Assembly: GCA_963818925.1 (NCBI GenBank)
Contig: CAWFTN010000001.1
Location: 930,001-994,000 of the forward strand
From: JAMXLG01 sp963818925
Lineage (GTDB): Bacteria > Vulcanimicrobiota > Vulcanimicrobiia > Vulcanimicrobiales > Vulcanimicrobiaceae
Direction of reading: 5' to 3'
Length of the DNA stretch: 64,000 bases
The position numbers and the translations under genes were made by a program. The notes under the pieces were generated by a model. It made no database searches, was not told the origin of the DNA, and saw nothing but the letters and a program-made list of their open reading frames with translations. Shown here piece by piece: positions 59,556-64,000 of the stretch. How positions within the stretch are numbered: the stretch's first letter is position 1; each line of letters begins with the position of its first letter.

Positions 59556-61399
59556 AACAGCTCCGCATCGTCATGGTCGGCGACGTCGACGCCGGCAAGT
59601 CTACAATTCTCGGCCGTTTGCTCGTCGACGTGGGGCAAGTCACGGAAGAGAAACTGCGCGAGCTCGAATCGTCGAGCGCTAAACGCGGTGTTCCAATCGA
59701 GTATTCGTTTCTGCTGGACGCATTCCAAGTCGAACGCGATCAAGCGATTACCCTCGACGTTTCGCGCGTGTGGGTGCGGACCAACGACGCGGAGTTCGTG
59801 TTCGTCGATGCACCGGGACACCGGGAACTCATCCGTAACCTGCTCAGCGGTGCATCGGAAGTCGATGCGCCGGTGATGGTCGTTGCGGCCGACGAAGGCA
59901 TCACGCCGCAAACGCGCAAGCAGGCGCTGTTTTTGCAGTGGTTGGGATTCCGCGATATTTTGGTCGCGATCAACAAGCTCGATCTGGCGAAAGATGCGCG
60001 CGCGGAGTTCGAGCGGCGTAAGCACGAAGTTGCGGAGTTTCTCGCGCAGCTCGAGATCGTGCCGCACGCGATCGTTCCGGTCGCGGCACGCGGCGGCGAC
60101 AACGTGGTCAAAAACGGACCGCTGACGTCGTGGTGGAGTGGCCCGACGTTGCTCGAAGCGCTGAACTCGCTGGAGCGGCGGGAACAAGCCGCGGGCGGAC
60201 CATTGCGCTTGCTCGTTCAAGATGTTTATCGTCGCGACGGTTCTCGATTCATTGCCGGTCGCGTGGAGAGCGGCGAGTTACGCCGAGGCGACTATTTGAC
60301 GTTTTGGCCGCTGCAAACCGGTGCGCAGGTTACGCGGATCATTCAATGGCCGCGCGACGTCGAGCGCGTCTACGCCGGCTCGCCGGTTGCCGTCGAACTC
60401 GATTCGCGCGTTTTCGTCGATCGCGGTGCCGTCGGCAGCCGCGCATCGGATGCCCCCGACCTTGGTCACGTTATTCAAGCGCGTGTCGTCTGGCTAGGCG
60501 CAGACCCCGTAAAGGCGGGCGAAACCTTGCGCTTGCGCCTCGGCACACGGGAGATTCCGGTGACGATGCAGCGCATCGACGAAGTGATCGATCCGGAAAC
60601 CATCGAGCCGAAAGCCGGCGACGAGTTGCGCAGCGGCGACGTCGCCGTGGTAACGCTCGTTTCGCGCGAACTCATCGCCGCGGACGTCGGACTCGACGGC
60701 TCGAGCATTACACGATTCATTCTCGTGCGAAACGGTACGATCGTCGCGGGCGGCCGCGTCGATGCCGTCGTCGGACAAACGCGCGGAGAGGGCGCAACGA
60801 ACGTCGTTGCGATGACGTCGTCGGTCATGGCGCGCGAGCGCGCGGAACGAAACGGGCACAGCGGCGGCGTCTTCTGGCTCACGGGATTACCGAGCGCGGG
60901 TAAATCGACCGTCGCGATGACCGTGCAGCGCATGCTTTTCGAACGCGGGCGCAACGTCTATGTCCTTGACGGCGACACGTTGCGCACGACGCTTAACGTT
61001 GACCTCGGATTCACCGACGAGGATCGCGCTGAGAACGTCCGCCGCACCGCTGCCGTTGCCGGCGTGTTTGCCGACGCCGGCTTCGTTGTCATCTGCGCGT
61101 TGATTTCGCCGTTTGCCGCAGATCGCGAACTTGCGCGCGCCGCCTATCCGAACGGCTTTTATGAAATCTACGTCTCGTGCGATCTCGCAACGGCAGAGCG
61201 TCGTGACGTGAAGGGCCACTATCAACGCGCTCGGCGCGGGGAGCTCGCGCATTTTACCGGGATTTCGTCGCCATACGAAACTCCGGAGGCACCGGATTAT
61301 GTGGTCGACACCGCAGGGCAACGCGTCGAGGAATCGGCAGCGGGCTTGCTCGAGTTCATCGAAACACGGGTTCTCGAACCAACGACGCTCCGCGCGTGA
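59552..61399 (+). CDS. cysNC: Fused sulfate adenylyltransferase subunit 1 / APS kinase
   Basis: 615 residues from GTG 59552. The N-terminal GTPase (about 1-425) has GDVDAGKST (G1), DAPGH (G3) and NKLDL (G4), with EF-Tu-like beta barrels. APS kinase (about 433-610) has the P-loop GLPSAGKST, LDGDTLRTTLNVDLGF and ALISPFAADRELAR. The fused enzyme makes PAPS for sulfation or assimilation. It overlaps cysD and the exporter gene by 4 bases each, so all three are one operon. Confidence 0.95.
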   Translation: MKQLRIVMVGDVDAGKSTILGRLLVDVGQVTEEKLRELESSSAKRGVPIEYSFLLDAFQVERDQAITLDVSRVWVRTNDAEFVFVDAPGHRELIRNLLSGASEVDAPVMVVAADEGITPQTRKQALFLQWLGFRDILVAINKLDLAKDARAEFERRKHEVAEFLAQLEIVPHAIVPVAARGGDNVVKNGPLTSWWSGPTLLEALNSLERREQAAGGPLRLLVQDVYRRDGSRFIAGRVESGELRRGDYLTFWPLQTGAQVTRIIQWPRDVERVYAGSPVAVELDSRVFVDRGAVGSRASDAPDLGHVIQARVVWLGADPVKAGETLRLRLGTREIPVTMQRIDEVIDPETIEPKAGDELRSGDVAVVTLVSRELIAADVGLDGSSITRFILVRNGTIVAGGRVDAVVGQTRGEGATNVVAMTSSVMARERAERNGHSGGVFWLTGLPSAGKSTVAMTVQRMLFERGRNVYVLDGDTLRTTLNVDLGFTDEDRAENVRRTAAVAGVFADAGFVVICALISPFAADRELARAAYPNGFYEIYVSCDLATAERRDVKGHYQRARRGELAHFTGISSPYETPEAPDYVVDTAGQRVEESAAGLLEFIETRVLEPTTLRA

Positions 61400-62154
61400 C
61401 GATCGTCCTGGTCGGCTTTATCGTCGGCCTTTGCATTTCGTATTCCGGTGTCGGTGCCGGTTCACTTACGACACCTTTAATCGTGTTGTTGCTGGGGTAC
61501 GACGCGAGCACGGCGATCGGTTCGGATCTCCTCTTTAGCCTCGGTACGAAGATCGTCGCGTTCCTTACGCACGTGCGGGCGCGGACAATCGACTATCGGG
61601 CGCTCCTGTTTTTATCGCTCGGCGGCGTACCCGGCGCGGTCGTTGGTGTTGCAATCACCGGCTACTTGCACGCGCACATTCCGCTCGACACCGTCAATCA
61701 CGCGTTGCGAATCGCGCTGGGCATCGCGTTGATTGCGGCCGCCGCGGCGGTTGTTTTTTCCCGCACGATTAAACCCAACGGCGACGATCCCGCCCCGCCG
61801 GTGCCACAAGCCCCGCTGATCCTCATCGGATTCGTCGTGGGTACGCTGGTCGCGATCACATCGATCGGAAGCGGATCGCTCACACTTCCGTTGTTGCTGC
61901 TCGTCCTTTCGACGGCGCAACTTCGCCGGCTCATCGGAACCGACGTCGCATTTGCCGTGGTGCTCTTGATCCCCGCAATTCTTGGTCATTGGAAGCTCGG
62001 CGATATAAACTTTAAACTCGCCGGATTACTGCTTGCCGGTTCGATTCCCGGCGTTCTCGTCGGGACGCCGCTCGCCGTTCGCCTGCCCGAAGTGCCGTTT
62101 CGAATCGTCCTTTCGCTGATTCTCGTCGTGGTCGGCGTGCGGCTGTTCTTCTAA
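61396..62154 (+). CDS. TauE/SafE family sulfite/organosulfonate exporter
   Basis: 252 residues from GTG 61396. Eight or so membrane helices occur as two homologous halves. Each opens with a Gly-rich motif (GFIVGLCISYSGVGAGSLTTP and GFVVGTLVAITSIGSGSLTLP), typical of TauE/SafE. Coupling to cysD-cysNC suggests transport of sulfate, sulfite or a related anion. The direction cannot be read from the sequence. It overlaps the convergent glycosyltransferase gene by 4 bases. Confidence 0.9.
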   Translation: MTIVLVGFIVGLCISYSGVGAGSLTTPLIVLLLGYDASTAIGSDLLFSLGTKIVAFLTHVRARTIDYRALLFLSLGGVPGAVVGVAITGYLHAHIPLDTVNHALRIALGIALIAAAAAVVFSRTIKPNGDDPAPPVPQAPLILIGFVVGTLVAITSIGSGSLTLPLLLLVLSTAQLRRLIGTDVAFAVVLLIPAILGHWKLGDINFKLAGLLLAGSIPGVLVGTPLAVRLPEVPFRIVLSLILVVVGVRLFF

Positions 62155-63890
62155 GCCCACGGAGGCCAACACGACAACGGAACCGTGGCCGGCGGCGCTT
62201 GAGGGAGACCGATGGCGCCGGTTTTCACTGCGTTGAGATGTTGACCGCGGCGGTGCTGAAGTATCGGCCGATTGTTGACCGGTTCACGAGCGTAGAGGGC
62301 TTCAAAGCCTGCTACGCGCTTGTCGGACCAGGTGATCGACTGCTGATGAACGCCGCCGTTGCGGACCGTATAGCACGACGTAATCTTCGGAACGTGAATG
62401 AAGTCGTGTGCGCGCAGAAACGTCAGCCACATCGAATAATCGCCGAAATAGGGAATCGCCGGATCGAATGGCGTGCCGTCGGCGATGAGTTCTCGCCGGA
62501 ACATACAGCTAATCATGTCGATTCGATTGGTAATGAGGAGTTCGGTTGGATCGGCGCTGCTGCTCAAGCTGCTGTCGACACCGTAGAGCTCCCATCCGGA
62601 CTCGGCGTTTCCGCGAAGATACGCCGTAATGACGTCCGCATGCGCGACCGCCGACGTTCCTCGCTCGAGCGCCGCGACCAACGAAGAGATGTGGTTCGGA
62701 AAGAACAGGTCGTCGTCGTTCAGAAAATTGACGTATATGCCGTGCGTCGCCGCGAAAGCCATTTTGGCGGTCGCGTAGATGTCGTTCGTCTCGTTGTACA
62801 TGAAACGAACATCGCTGTACGAATCCGCCAGATCGTCGACGCGCGGGCCGCCGTCAACAGCGACGATCGTTTCGATGTTCTTGTACTCTTGGCGCCGTAC
62901 GCTCTCGAGCGCGTGAACGAGTAGATCCTTTCGGTCGAACGTTGGGATCAGTACAGAGACGAGCGGTTCTGAAGAGCGGAACTCGACGCGAGGTGCCGGC
63001 GCGACGGTTCTCTGCGAATATACCGACGGCGTACTGCCCAGGGCGGATAGTACTGCGTCGGCTAGTGAAGCTGCGTAGCGGCGATCGTAGGTCTGCACGC
63101 CGTGAAGACATTCGGTTGCGCCGCTCGCGAGATCGCAGACGAGCGCTTTGCCCCAACGGGACAGCGAGAGCGCCGTATCGGCACCATAGCTCGACGTATC
63201 GACGATCACTTTCGCGCGTTCGAGCGCGTGGCGAGCGCGACCGATTCGTGAGAACTCGGCGATGCCGGGGCGGCCGGGATCGGTCGCGCTGATGACCAGT
63301 ATATGCGTCTTGAAATCTAAGAGTGGAAGGATGAAGGCTTGCGCGCAGTCGCCGGAGAGATCCGGCGCCCACACGACGATGGAGTCGCCCATGTCCGACG
63401 ATGCGTGCAGCGGGGCGGGGACAAGTTCGTCGCGCGAGGCTACCTTCGTAAAGTATGGGTGCTGCGTACCGCTTAAGGCCGCGATGCGATGGCGTTCGCT
63501 TTCTGTCGCAGCCACATATCCGTCACCGAGCCTCAGCATCGCCGACACGAGCCTGCGCTCCGTATCGCTATATACCGCGAGGTCGCGCAGCGGCCGATCG
63601 TTATTTACTAATAGGTTGCCGTAAGCGGCCACCGCCCACATCTCGCGGCTCTCATCGAGCGTACGGTCCGGTGAAACGATTTGAGCTGCCACCGCATCGA
63701 GACGCAGCGCGGTTTCCGTCTGCAGAAGCGCGCGAACGAAGAACCGCTCGTTGCGAGCCCTTCGGCGCATGGCATCGGCGACGGCAAACGTGAGTCCGAA
63801 TCTATCGAAGATGATCGTGGGTTCGTCCCAAGCCATGCCGCGAGCGAGGCGTTGCGCCAACGGGCCATGCGGGACGATCGAACTGCTCAT
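62151..63890 (-). CDS. Family 2 glycosyltransferase with long N-terminal region
   Basis: 579 residues. The GT2 domain (about 308-500) starts VSVLIPTFDRKDLLVHAL and has VAVDGGPR and the metal motif NFLNDDDLFF. The 300-residue N-terminal region is unrecognised and contains VVWAPDLSGD and an SRIGRARHALERAKVIVDT segment, possibly a degenerate second transferase. It overlaps the stop of an upstream gene by 3 bases (CATGA arrangement). Convergent with the sulfate operon; it may add to the same surface glycan. Confidence 0.82.
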   Translation of the reverse strand: MSSSIVPHGPLAQRLARGMAWDEPTIIFDRFGLTFAVADAMRRRARNERFFVRALLQTETALRLDAVAAQIVSPDRTLDESREMWAVAAYGNLLVNNDRPLRDLAVYSDTERRLVSAMLRLGDGYVAATESERHRIAALSGTQHPYFTKVASRDELVPAPLHASSDMGDSIVVWAPDLSGDCAQAFILPLLDFKTHILVISATDPGRPGIAEFSRIGRARHALERAKVIVDTSSYGADTALSLSRWGKALVCDLASGATECLHGVQTYDRRYAASLADAVLSALGSTPSVYSQRTVAPAPRVEFRSSEPLVSVLIPTFDRKDLLVHALESVRRQEYKNIETIVAVDGGPRVDDLADSYSDVRFMYNETNDIYATAKMAFAATHGIYVNFLNDDDLFFPNHISSLVAALERGTSAVAHADVITAYLRGNAESGWELYGVDSSLSSSADPTELLITNRIDMISCMFRRELIADGTPFDPAIPYFGDYSMWLTFLRAHDFIHVPKITSCYTVRNGGVHQQSITWSDKRVAGFEALYAREPVNNRPILQHRRGQHLNAVKTGAIGLPQAPPATVPLSCWPPWA

Positions 63891-64000
63891 GCGTTACGTG
63901 CGGCAGCGGTCCGAAAAGCGGGCCAATCCGGTGTCAGATAGCTAAGAATGGAGCGAAGGTTTTCATCATCCCGTTCGCCCGACTGTCTTGCGGTATTCAA
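63887..64000 (-). CDS. 3' end of a further gene, cut by the window edge
   Basis: The minus-strand frame is open from the window edge to a TGA at 63887-63889, which overlaps the ATG of the downstream glycosyltransferase. The visible 37 residues are soluble (NLRSILSYLTPDWPAFRT, then AAARNA). This is too little to name a family. The coupled stop/start shows it is in the same operon as the glycosyltransferase. Confidence 0.6.
   Translation of the reverse strand: MNTARQSGERDDENLRSILSYLTPDWPAFRTAAARNA

Noticed and set aside
1..64000. tRNA, rRNA, prophage, insertion sequence or CRISPR
   Set aside because: None could be supported. No transposase, integrase or cas-type protein motif was found in the window.

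Overview
This window is a gene-dense stretch (no gene-free gap over 300 bases) of a high-GC, flagellated, diderm bacterium. P-ring and L-ring genes (flgI, flgH) and a TonB-like domain imply an outer membrane. FliW/CsrA control of flagellin, a narC-first nitrate reductase operon, an A2-type haem-copper oxidase and AfsR-type regulators do not fit one familiar phylum. My tentative guess is an under-described lineage such as Ca. Eremiobacterota (WPS-2). No rRNA or tRNA is present to settle this.

Region 1 (1-8.9 kb): the 3' part of an A2-type cytochrome oxidase subunit I gene, subunit III and two small membrane proteins run straight into a tightly overlapping MoxR-DUF58-membrane-DUF4129-like operon. 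Small unknown, flavin-binding-like and zinc-ribbon genes follow.

Region 2 (8.5-22 kb, mostly minus strand): a nitrate respiration island. A GAF plus AfsR/BTAD regulator precedes a diheme cytochrome (narC), narGHJI, an HPP-family membrane protein, an FNT channel and two small genes. moaA and moaE lie just upstream and serve the molybdenum cofactor.

Region 3 (22-31 kb): housekeeping and stress genes. These are ClpP, a 59-residue HTH protein, an ECF sigma factor with an anti-sigma/TonB-like fusion, a GNAT, a cytochrome c, a photolyase, a zinc-finger membrane protein, an MsbA-like ABC exporter and a low-GC surface lipoprotein. A large palindrome sits between the lipoprotein gene and the flagellar genes.

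Region 4 (31.4-53.6 kb, plus strand): flgB-flgC-fliE, flgF-G-A-H-I-J-N-K-L, fliW-csrA, flagellin, three large glycosyltransferase-type genes, then flaG-fliD-fliS-fliT-like. Two sigma-28-type promoters with identical geometry are visible, before flagellin and before flaG. The flagellin leader carries a hairpin that looks like a CsrA target, so regulator and target are adjacent.

Region 5 (53.6-64 kb): a minus-strand operon encodes a sulfotransferase, a PHP phosphoesterase, an ExeA-like ATPase, a cytoplasmic DUF11-like protein and a small glycosyltransferase. Divergent from it are cysD, a cysN-cysC fusion and a TauE/SafE exporter, which would make the PAPS donor for the sulfotransferase. Another glycosyltransferase and the 3' end of a further gene close the window. 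Regions 4 and 5 together suggest that flagellin or another surface structure carries an elaborate, possibly sulfated, glycan. That link is inference.
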